Shown in pieces: positions 35,401-47,400 of a DNA stretch of 64,000 nucleotides (positions are counted from its first letter, which is position 1; the number at the start of each line of letters is the position of its first letter). The position numbers and the translations under genes are program-made. This DNA is from Dillenia suffruticosa (taxonomy: Eukaryota; Streptophyta; Magnoliopsida; Dilleniales; Dilleniaceae). The stretch lies in assembly GCA_033439265.1 (NCBI GenBank), contig JAVTVX010000015.1, positions 25,597,947-25,661,946 on the forward strand, given 5' to 3'. The notes under the pieces were generated by a model. That model searched no databases and was not told where the DNA came from. It saw only the letters and a list, made by a program, of their open reading frames with translations.

Positions 35401-38400
35401 CTAACTATCACAAACCCCTTTTGCCTCTGCTGATTCAAAATATATCGTGTTAATTTGACAATCTCAGAAGACTAATAGACATCTTGGAGATGAGCTCCAT
35501 GACTTAGAACTAAAAAGTTTTTGCCAATTCTAACAGCTGTTGGAATTGAGATGTAATTCTGTCAATTAGTATTTTAGTTAGCAGGAGAAATCTCTATTTT
35601 TATGTACGATATTGGATCACATGACTTTGTCGACTGTTTCCATCATTTCCACAATACCAGAATCAGAAGTTTTGCGTAATTAGAGACGGAGGATTCCTGG
35701 CTTCTCTCGATGACAAAGGTGAAATCTCCGTTTATTGGGTATTCTTCTCCATTTCAGATCTTAACTCGCCTGATGGGTTCTGCTTGGACCTGTTTCCATT
35801 AAAAGATTTGTGCCGGCTCTTTTTTTCAACCCAGACAGGCCATTTAATTCTTTCTTGCCCAATGCCTCTTTCACCCAAAGCATTAAAAACTATGGGTTGT
35901 TTTTTAGCCCGCATGACAGGGTCCAATTCCTTACCAGTCCAGAAAATCAAATGAAGTCCATTCTTCCTCATTTCAATTCTACATAATTAACCCATTGATT
36001 GTGCCTCTGTCCATCATGGGATTTGAATTTGAATAAAGAGTGTCAATCAAATCCCGTGAATTCTGCCATTGATTGTGCCCTCTATCACATAATTACCATA
36101 ATCAGCTTTTACCATTCTCGATCCATCTCTCCCATAAACTCTCTTTCCGGAAAAACCTATTCTTCACCACATTAACCTATCGTCTCAACTTTTTTTTGTG
36201 ATAGAAAAAAAAAAGAATATATTAGACGTAGGAAAGAATATAAAAGAATTCCAAGAATAAAATCCTTAGAAGAATAAAAAAACAAAAGAGTACAATACAA
36301 AAGCATGCACAAGTTCTTTAGAGTCCCTCTGCAAGTTTTCTAATCAATAATTTTTATAAATCTCCGAGACATGAGTACATAGAGAGCAGTATAAAAAAAT
36401 TGTCTCATAAAAGAAGGGCTTCAATAATCTAAATTTGGAAAATTATGGCATTCCTCTCACTCCCGATACATGGGATGGCTAAAATGCACATTTCTACAAC
36501 ATTTGACCATCTTTCTTCCCTCCAAAACCTCTAAAACTAGTAAGGGACAATTTAGGTAGGGTAAACCCAATCATTATCGCACACGACAAAGAGGAATCAG
36601 GTTGGGCAAACCCAATCATTATCACACACAAAAAAGAGGTGATTCCACACCTCTCTAGCAATAAGAAATAAGTGATCTCTAGTTTAGAATTCACATAACA
36701 CATGACACAAATGTCCCCAAAGATAGTTTTATAAAGTCTCATCTTTTGAAGAAAATCAATAACAACAAAAAAACTAAACCTTAATACCAAATTTTGAGAT
36801 TAATTTTATTAATCAATTGTATTAATTTTGAGAAAATCATTTGTTTTAATTTTATTAATCACCATAAACCAAAATAAAAGTTTTAACCTTTGTAAGAACT
36901 TTCATCTTCCAAATAAAACTGTTTAACTGCTAAAAGGATTTTGAGAAAAACAAAGTGTCGACTGATCGACCATTACCAATTCTCCAAGTTAGCCATCTGA
37001 GAACATTCGGAAAAGTGGGAAAGCCTGATGTCTCCAAAGTGTTACAAAGTGTTTTATAACCATGTTTCTGCAAATGTGTGATATTAGTGCCGGCCTCCTT
37101 AGTACTTATATAGTTTCTCCACTTACACCTTCCTCTCCTATTCTGGCAAAGCCATCTTCAGAGCATGTTTTAAGGCATACAGGCCTCTGAATTTAACACC
37201 ACAAGGCAAGCACAGTTACCTTTTCCCTGCCCACCAGAATAACCAATGAGAATAACCAATGAGCTCTCCAAGAATGGGCCTTCATTGCTATAACTTCTCT
37301 TCACCCACAATACATGCTATGTTCTCTAAAACCCTCTACTTAACAACAAAAACAAACTGAGTTTTAATTCCAAATTTTGGAATCAACCATTTAAGAGATC
37401 AATAAAGGAAACAGGAAAAAAAATGAAAAATAAATAAATAAAAACATAAAAATAAAAATAAAAACAAAAACAAAAATATAAAATTAAAGTTTGAAAGTAA
37501 AAATAGAAAATATAATATTAACAAATAAAAATAAAAATAATGAAAAGCGAGAAGTCAAAATAAACTATTCATAGAAAATTAAAATAATAATAATAAAAAA
37601 ATTTCTTTGGTTAATAATAATCCACCATCTTATCCTATGGATAGTTTAGTAATCATAATAAAAATAATAAAATTCTTTGGTTAATAATAATAATAATAAT
37701 CAATACTGTTCGTTATGGCAAAAAGAAGGGGACTCAATATCAAACCTCCGTGAAATCCAATTTTAATTGGAAAGCTATCACTTAAACCTCCACAGGTTCC
37801 TATATTAGTAATAGCTCCCTCATACATATCTTTGATGAGATCAATATATCTCAACAAAATCCCATTTTTCGTCAACGCCCAACACAGTATATCTCTAGAA
37901 CCCTATCATATGTTTTTTCAAAATCAATGAATACCATATGCAAATCTCTCTTTAGTCTCCATCAAATGTTTGAGCAAGTGAATGGATTCGATAGTGGATC
38001 ATCTTAGCATGAACCCAAAATGCTTCCCAGACACATTTACCTCAAATTTCAATCTATGCTCAAATACTCCCTTCCACAACTTCATGGTCTGACTAACAAA
38101 TTTAATTCCCTTGTAATTGAAACAATCCTGTACATTTCCTTTATTCTTATATACATCTCCTTTATTCTTATATAGTGATACTCTCTAAAACCCTCTACTA
38201 TCTAATTATTTAGAATGTCAAATATCTTGTTCAAGAGACCACATAACCACCAAGTACAATTTTGGCCTAAGGAAGCTAAGCCATCCCCCACTTTAAATGA
38301 CAGAAGAGATAGAAAAGTATGATATAATGAGAATGGATTTTCAAGGAATATAGTGAAAAACCCCCCACTCGAGAATTGTCATCCCGTCCATTATGTTGGA

Positions 38401-41400
38401 GACTATACTTCTAATAATCTTACGTCACAAAGAATTGGGTTCTAAGAAGAACCTCCAAAGCCACTTACTATCCACTGAAATGTTCTTAGAAGCCACATTC
38501 CTCAGAGCCAAACCACCCTTAGCCCTAGAAACCTGATCCCAACTCACCAAATGATGATTTTAGCCAACCCACTCTTTGACCGAAGGAAATCTCTGATGAG
38601 TCTATCAATGCCATCCGCTACACCAACACCAACCCTCAAAAGGGAGAGGAAATAGAGAGGAATACTGGACAAGCACACTCATATAAGAGTAATATGCCCC
38701 CTAAGGAGAGAGAAACTCCCTTCCACATGACCAATCTCCTAATCCCACAACATGATCCCAAAAATGAATACTCCTAGAGTTTCCTCCCAAACGAACTCCC
38801 AGATAAGAAATAACCACTCTTTCTTAGCACAATTGGCAAAAGGAACCAACTGGTCGGGAGTCTCAAGATATACTTGCTACCAAGAAGTTCATTCTTAGCC
38901 GTATTAATCTTTAGCCTGAAAATTCTCTCAAAACTGACAACCAGGGACAGCATATCTCTAGAGCCCTCAATATCCTGAAGGAGGATAGTATCATCCGCAA
39001 ATACAGATGAGAAAGGGAAAACTCATGACACCCCACTTTTAAACCACAAAAATTGGCTCAAACCACCTCTCAATCATCATTTTCAACTAATCCACTATTA
39101 AAGTAAAAAGGAAACGAAAAAGTGGATCAACTTGTCTCAACCCAAAAGAGGTTGAAAACCAACTTTTGTGCTCATCATTAGTAATAACAGAAAAAGAGGT
39201 TGGCCCAAACAACCTCTAATCCATCTCCTCTAAAGGGCCCCAAAGCCTTTATTATCCAAGATCATACCCAAAAACTGCCAACTACCCCTATCATAGGCTA
39301 TCTCGCAATCTAACTTCCAAACCACACCCTTTTAATGCTTCTTAGTAAACTCAACGACCTTATTAGGGTCACATTCAATATCTATCTTCCTCCTATAAAT
39401 GCCCTCACGACTCTGGGTGGAAGAAATCGGCTCATCAAGCACCAAACACAACCTATTAGCTTTTGCCACAATGACAATGACTAATGGTGAGGCTAATAGA
39501 TCTAAAATCTTTCACCTTCAAGAAACCAGATTTTTGGGAAATAGAAGTAGAATTCACTCTTCCCTATTAGCCAATTAGAATGATATTTACACTCTTACCA
39601 GAATTTTCGGAATCAGACTATTACTCTTCTTTGGGATAAGATTGTGTTGTGGACTCAAACATCTAAGGTCTATAATGATTATCTTTATGAAGAGTTGAAG
39701 AGGGATTGGAGAGCTGTGTTTCATTAGTTCTTTTTGGTTTTCTTTTTTTATTTAAATTTTAATAGCTCCGAGGATTTGTTATCCTTTGAAGTCCTTGTAC
39801 ATTCTTTCTTACCTCTAATATAAATCTCTTTTTATATAAAAGAAAAAAAAAGAATATATTGACCACATAGTAGAACCCAAACAAGTGTTTTAGTAGATAA
39901 AGTTGCAGTAACCTTCCTATCTACCCAAAAATCAGAAGCAATTCAATGGAAAAACTTGGTAAAAGAGAAAAAGAACTAATGGATGCATTCTTGATTCCAT
40001 TTTCTGGAGCACCTTACTAACCTGTTGCTGCAGTCACTTGGGATTTGATGAAGTGGCCTTTATTTCTGAACCACTCAGCAATAAATGGCACACCCAAGTA
40101 TATAGCCTTCTTCCCCAGCTCTTTAGCTGCCTGTCTTGCATATATATAGCCAATAGTATTCAGCATGTCAACACCATATGCTGCATAAAAAAAGCAAAAA
40201 AACTTTAAAAAAAAAAAAAAAAAAAAAAGCCGCTTGGCCACTAAAAAAGTTAAATAAATAAATAACTTATTAGAGAGCAAGCTATTTACAAAGGGGAAAC
40301 CATATCGCTCCTAGATTAGACAAAGAACACAAAGAAAAGGCAAAATGGAGAAACACAATTTCAGACTCAGAACAACGATGTATTTGGTCTTCCTTCCAAT
40401 GAAAAATCATATGTTGTTGGAGAAGATACAAACACCCTCAAAATCCTTTCCCAAGACCCTAAGTATCAAAACCCTGCGTAACACAAATTTTCTGAATATT
40501 CCGTTTCGATGTTGGGTAATTGACACTCTTGGCTGGACATCTTGGTGAAGTAAAAAGGGTATCACAAAAGGAGAAAGAATGAGCTGATTTGTCTTGCTTC
40601 CAGCAATAGACTGAAATAGAAAAATGAATGGAAGAATTGCATGACGCATAGAAATTCCTATCATGTTTTGAAAACCCCAATACCACACCTGTAAAATAGG
40701 ATAATCAAATGGAAAAAACATGCATAAATTTATCCTCCATCTAATTGAATATTAAAAGGCTATAGCATGCAAACCTGGTTGATATTGTACTAAAACAGAA
40801 GTAAATGTAAAATGTTTTACACAGTTAAAGTCCCCAAACCCAACCCAACATCCTACTGATAATTGACATTCGATAAAATCTTTAGAGAAAATCTGCTCAT
40901 TAGCATCCTATAGTTATTTGCCACATAAACTATGGAACACTCCAAGACATAAATTGGTAACAGATAAAAACAGTGTCCTTTAATAAAACAATTAATGGTT
41001 GGTCCAACTCCCCATGTGCTGGGAAAAGTAATATTCTGAGCTAAATCTTTTTGTGGGAAAATTTTTTGGAAAGCAATTTTATGGAAAAAAATCTCCATTG
41101 TTTGGGTGTCAAATACAATCATTTTTTTATTTTATGGCATTTTCTCAAAATCTAGAAATCATGCTTTGCAAAATGACTACTGGATTTTCTTTCTCCTCTT
41201 GGAAGTCAATTTCAAGGATTTTACCTTCGTCTTTGGTTTACTGGAAAAAGTATTCAGTTGAGCAGAAAATCTTCAGGCACCCTAAGAAGTTATTTTCCTT
41301 GAAACAAACTAAGGCTAAAAAGGAAAGGACAAAGCTAAAAGAAATTCATCAGCAAACTAGGAGTAAACATGCATATACATATACGTATACATATATATAC

Positions 41401-44400
41401 ACATAGATATGCGTATATATGTTATATATTAAAGCACAGATCAACAATGAAACAGAATCCTGCATCGCTTCAAAGGTTCAAAGAACAGAACCTGCCTCAA
41501 GTGCAGGTCAGAAGCTTATTCACCATAGGTGCACTTCCTTGTTGAAAGATTCGACACAAAAAATAGCAAGTAGCTAAAGAAAACTGCTTTTCACTATATT
41601 ATGTAAAGCACAGCTTAAGAATTTCAAGCAACCCCAAACCATATGTCCAAGAAAGTTCTTAAAACAATTTATATTACTGTGTCAGTCTTCATATTACCTG
41701 CATTTGATAACCTAGACACTTCGGCTTCAGCATGGCTAATAAATTCATCCTTGTTTCCTTGCACATATTGGTTAAGTCGACCTTTCAGTATATCTGCAAG
41801 TTTCTCTTCCCTTTCTTTCTGAACAACCTAAAAATATTTGCAAGAAGTACTGAGTAACATGAAAAAATGGCTATGACATTTTAGGATGCTGATCACAGTT
41901 GCTCCTCATGCACCACTATCAACAATAAACATCCATGTTAAGGCAGAACAATCAGCTTCTAGTATCACTGATTTGTGTTGAAACCAACCAAACAATAAAA
42001 GTTGTAAAACAGTATTTCTTTCTTTTTTTCTTTCTTTTAAAAGATAAGATTAAAATACAATTTTTTTCCTACATTAGGAAGGAAAGTCTTGTTTGGTTGA
42101 ATTTAAGCACAGATGAGCTTCTTCCATGAATTTCCTAACAATTTGGAGCTCCTTCACTATATAGTGTTCTCAGGCAATTGTTCTTTTTCCTGCTAGCAGT
42201 CCCCTAAGCTAAGTTTTGCAAAAGAATGAGAGACCGAATTAGAGTATCCACTGAATCCAAGACTTTTTAAAAATTTGTCTCATTACAACCATTCTCTTTT
42301 TTTTCTGTTCAACAAAATGAAAATGAAGAAAGAAGTGTGGAATTGATCTATATCTTCAAGCAATGTGCTCATTGGTTAATTCCGAATTCAAGCAAATTTT
42401 ACATCAAACAAAATATAAGGGTTCCACTAAAGCCTATAGAGAACAAAGCTAACTGGTTTGGGTAGTGGCAAAGCAAAAGGGAAATATGGATTGAGACGAA
42501 AGTAATGATTCGGATACAGTTGTTTCTCCATAGATTTAAAAATCAACACGCCTGTTGTGTAACCAATATCTTCTCCTACTATGTCCAATACAACTGTTTG
42601 AATGTACCAGGCGGTGATGCTGGTGATATGGCTGGTAAGCACCATGGCATGCAACAGGCAGAACCAGGACCACACTGACATCAGAAGCCCCCACAAACGT
42701 GAGAAGCCTTTATACTCATGGCAATTTCAGTTATTTTACACCCAAATTGCACTTATACCATGGTTGAAATTTGTGTTTTTCTCTCTCCTCCTTTAGACCA
42801 TTCTTCTTTCATCTGAATATCATTATTCTTTTCCCTCTGACGATATGGAGAAGAAAGTTAAGCAATAATTATTCAAAGAAAACAAGATATCCTCCAAAAG
42901 ACTAAAAACCATGTAGAGATAGAAACGGACTGGATGTTTCACAATCCCTATTAATATTCTTAACATCCACCTGTTGGAATTCTCTACAGCCAAGCACCAC
43001 AAATAAATGAGGTAGATAATTTTCTCTGACATGAGGAAGAATCTCCGGGGATGATAGCATTTCCGTATAGGTTGTATTCACCATGCCTCTTCTAGAACAG
43101 AAATGTCCAGTGGCTACATCCCAAAACCATTTTCCCAACTAAAGAACCCTCACCAGGAATTGAAATACCATAAATTGTTCTGTTCAATGGGGTTTGCCAA
43201 TTCTCTACACTGCAGAATATGCAATTTGAGGAATAAAAAAATGCAGATAATGAATTTTTGAAAGAAAACTTATTCACAGAAAAAAAATGCTGTGTTAGCA
43301 AAACTTTCCATGGACATCTCTGCACTAAATCAGGAAACTAGTTCAAATTAGTGCTTTGCGAGACATGGGCAGAAAGAAATAAGAAGCAGAGGACAGGAGT
43401 AATAGAGTGGCATTCAAATTCTGACACAACAATGCATCTGAGACTCTTTATATAATTGTCAATTGTTTCTATATTTCCACATGAATTATGCTCTGCGTGA
43501 GAACATATCCATAAACATGAGATACATTAATAGCAGAGCCATTAGAAAGACAATAAATATGGAAACATTAAGAAAATACCCTCATCTTCTCTTGCAACTT
43601 TTTAGCATCAAACTGTTCCCCTTCGTTGAAGATGTCAAGTGATGCCATTGATGCCATGGCAAGCTGGCCAATGTATTCCTCAAAAAGCTCGCTACCAAAA
43701 AGCATTGCAAATATTGCAGCTGGATCAATGATTGCCTCACTACAATAAGCATAACAAGGTATAATATTGCCATCAGCAACCTTATGGAACATCAAATCGT
43801 ACTATTTAGCTTTTCATTCAATTCAAAAGAAAATTATAAATAAAAAGCAGAGAACAGGAAAACAAACGTGGATATTCCTGATTTGCCATGAGCATCATAG
43901 GCCTGTCTTTGGGCTGGGTCACTAAGAACTTGGTAAGCCTCTCCTAAGACCTGAATGCCAAAGAGACAAAACTCAATTTACTGTTCTCAGAATTAAGGAC
44001 ATATTGTCAGATCAAGCTTTTACAGGGTGAACCACATTATTTAGAAAAAGGGGAAAAAAACCAGCTGCAAATTTTCCAGAGTACATCAGCTATCATGGAC
44101 AGAGTTGAAAGGAAAAAATGAAAATCATTGAGCCACCCAATAAGCAATATAATATAACAACAACTAACCTATAAGACATTGTCAGAATGCTACCTACAAG
44201 CATTTGCAGCCATTATTGCATTGGACAACACAGTCAGAAAGCTATTCTATTTTGAAATGTTGATCTCTTCTCTTAAAACTCTCATCTCTTGGTTTGATTA
44301 GGAGATTCTCCCCAAATGTCTTTATATGTATCAATGCCTTGTGGATACATATTACATTTCTATCAAAAAATAACAATAATGATAAATGAACCCCTTTCTC

Positions 44401-47400
44401 TATCAACTTGACCTTTTGGAGTGGTTGATTGTAGCAAGTGTCAGGTTCAAATTCTACAAGACCCTCTTTAACACTGATTAATAATCCAAGTGTTTGAACA
44501 ATTGAGTCTTTTGTGGGAAAAGAAAATAATGGAAGAAGTTTTTGTATTTCTCCACACTTTTTTTTTTTACATAGTTTCAACTAAATATATATAAAAATTA
44601 CAATGAATTAAAATAGGACACTAGCTAAGAAATAAAAAACCTAAATATAAAAATCTTTGACCATATATAAATCAAGGAAGATTTTCCCTCATTATATGCC
44701 CTAACTTAATAAAGTCAAAGATCTTCCCTAATTATATTACACAAATTTGCGAAGAATTAAACCCAAAGAGCTTCCCTAATTATATTACATAAAGTAGGGA
44801 AGAATAAAATCCAAAGATCTTCCCTAATTGTATTAACATAAATTAGGGAAGAATAAACACAAAAATCTTCCCTAATTATATCATATAAATGAGAGAAAAA
44901 TAAAACATGCATATCTCCATACTCCCCCTCAAGTTGGTGAATGGATATCCTCCATTCCAAGATTGCTGATGATAAGTCAAACACAGTGCTAGATAGTCCC
45001 TTTGTAAGTACATTGGCTAACTGATCTTTGGTCAAGATGAATTGTGTGCAAATGAAAGAGGTTTTTTTTTATTTTATTTTTATTTCTAGCAGTTCCACTT
45101 CATTCTTCCAGATGGTAAAGACCGTCTCTTTCACTAGCATATCCAATCATCCTCTTCGTGCCCAGTTCCTATCCTAGAGGGTTTTTCAAGTGATCCCAAC
45201 AAATTCTTCAACCTTTCAATATCTTCTCTGCTCAATTCAGAAATTGAATTTTGTGGATTTCCTTCGCTGTTTGGATGAGCATTGGCCGCATGTGCTTGTC
45301 CTCCTTTACTTTCAGTGCTATTGGAGAAATTCCTACTCATATTTGGAGGTCGTCCATTGAGTTTCCAGTATGTCTCTCTCGTATGGCGGTGTCTTTTGCA
45401 ATAGCTACACCAAAGAGATTCATTTGACTACTTGACGGGAGGCTTTGATGAGTCAACCTGCTGGTTGAATCCTCCTGTGGACTGTAATGTGACCAATTCT
45501 TTAATTTTAACAGATTTTGTCACTAGGGCAGATCCATCCGCAGCTAGAGCCTCGAGCATAACACTTCTTCTTCCTTCTTCAGCACGAACTATTGAAATAG
45601 TCTCATTTAAAGACGACAAATCCTCTTTTCCTAAGATATGTACCCTTACAGCATCAAACTCAACATTAAGACCAGCAAAGAAATCATAAATATGATCTTT
45701 TTGAACAAACATCTTGAGAATTCCTACATCCGAGCTGCACTTCATCTCGATACACCAATAATGATCCAACTCCTGCCATAAGCCCTGCATGAGATTGAAA
45801 TACTCTGACCATATGGGTTCCTTGCTTGGTCACTGAGATTCTTGTCTTAATCTCGTAAATTTGGGCAGCATCATGAACTTTGGAATGGGTTTGTTTGACC
45901 GTATCCCAAATCTCCTTGACTGTAGCAAGGAACATACACGTGTCGCATATTTCTGAAATCATTGAATTCCACAGCCACGACATCACTAGCGAATCCTGTT
46001 CATCCCATGGAGCAAACCCTGGATCCTTTTTTCCAGGTCCTGTTCCAGGCAAATGACTCAATTTGCCTCCTCCCTTCAAAAACATACGAACCAACTGTGA
46101 CCACTTCAAATAATTCCTTCCATTCAATTCAAACATTGCTGATATATTCTGCAAATCACCTATTGAAACTACTGCAGAATTCTCAGTTGAAGGCACATCC
46201 GAGACAGATCTAGTTTTGGTGGTTTCCGACATAATTGATCAGTTGAAAGGGCTTTTGGTTAGGAAGGGAGATACAGAGGAATGGGATGAACAAAGAGATT
46301 CAAAAATGAGCCTAGGGCTCTAATACGATGTGGAAAAAATTAATAATAATGAAAGAAGCTTTTGAATTTCTGCACACTTCTTTTTTTTACATAGTTTCAA
46401 CCAAATATAGATATATATAAATTACAATGAATTAAAATAGAACGATAACTAAGAAATGGAAAACCTAAGTATAAAAATCTTTGACTGCACATAAATCAAG
46501 GAAGATTTTCCTTGATTATATACCCTAACTTGATAAAGTCAAAGATCTTCCATAATTATATTACATAAATTAGGGAAAAATTAAACCCAAAGATCTTCCA
46601 TAATTATATTACATAAATTAGGGAAGAATAAACTCAAAAACCTTCTATAATTATATTACATAAATTAGGAAAGAATAAAAACTAAAAGATCTTCCCTAAT
46701 TATATTATATAAATTAAGGAAGAATAAAACATGCATCTCTCAATATCTCGCTTGACATGTGGCCTTGATTTCTCGTGCTGAGTTCTTGTTTTCTGTGTAT
46801 ACTATCTATGATTAGTCAAATTCTCCCCAACTGCTTTTCTTTCTATCCTCTTCTTCTAACCCTAGGGTTCTTCATCTGTCTTTGCATCACTAGGCGGCTT
46901 TTGATGGCTATCTGTTGTGTGTTTTTGCTTGTCCTAATTTAGGCCTCATGTTTGAGGCATTTGTTCGAGCTGTTCCCAGCATTGTTGCTGCTGGCCCAAT
47001 GGAGTTTTGGCTTTTCTGGTTTTATACTTGTATTGAGAGTTTAAAGGGTAGTGCAATTATCCTTCAGATTTTTCAGCAGCTCTATCTTTTGTTCAAGTTT
47101 GGTGTTTCTACTGGTTAAGTCCAGTCATTTGTTTCTTGTTCATAGATTCTTAATAATAAAAAAAAAAAAAAAAAAAAAAAAAAAACAGCTTTTGCATAAC
47201 AGAACGCAAAATAAATTTAGAAAAAAGTTACATGTTTCATTAACCATCTTTTACAGGATCTAATGCAACATATGACAAATTGGGAAAACCATCCATTACA
47301 CTGCTAGTTATTCATGCTGCATTGATTTGAGCATTGAAGACCAAGTCTATGAAATCATAATGCACAAAGAACCAGACAAAAATCCCAAAAATTATTTTTT

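Larger units (their letters stand above)
23412..36180 (-). mobile_element. LINE-A: L1-type LINE split by two copia insertions
   Basis: Three minus-strand parts, in element order: 36180-33481 (ORF1 and endonuclease), 30235-28782 (RT and following region) and 23882-23412 (zf-RVT and C-terminus). Key words are [17 protein letters not shown] (endonuclease), DHFPVLLE and [28 protein letters not shown] and [17 protein letters not shown] (RT), then [10 protein letters not shown] and [11 protein letters not shown]. Copia-1 sits between parts two and three; removing it with one ATAAA duplication joins the frame smoothly. Between parts one and two about 200 residues of RT are missing together with the end of copia-2, so one deletion probably removed both. 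The element lies in the same direction as the DnaJ gene. Confidence 0.82.
19917..40021 (-). other. DnaJ intron 6, 20.1 kb, packed with transposons
   Basis: Bounded by donor GTTAGT (40021 downward) and acceptor GTCATAG (19917). Between 23.4 and 39.9 kb almost everything is retrotransposon: LINE-A (minus), copia-1 and copia-2 (plus, both nested in LINE-A), LINE-B (minus) with an RTE piece, and LINE-D (plus). The L1 elements A and B lie in the sense direction of the gene and the copias in antisense. Confidence 0.92.
44512..46742 (-). mobile_element. Copia-3: internally deleted Ty1/copia in intron 2
   Basis: Both LTRs are present (3' LTR 44512-44919, 5' LTR 46329-46742, about 408-414 bp). They begin TGAGAGATGCATG / TGGAGATATGCATG and end CCACA. 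Between them lies gag, then a direct jump from the protease start (EEDDWIC) to the last residues of RNase H ([16 protein letters not shown]). Protease core, integrase and RT are therefore gone. Primer site TCGTATTAGAGCC (46328-46316) and polypurine tract GAGGGGGAG are recognisable. The 5-bp flanks (TCTTT, ATATC) do not match. Same orientation as the DnaJ gene. Confidence 0.88.
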
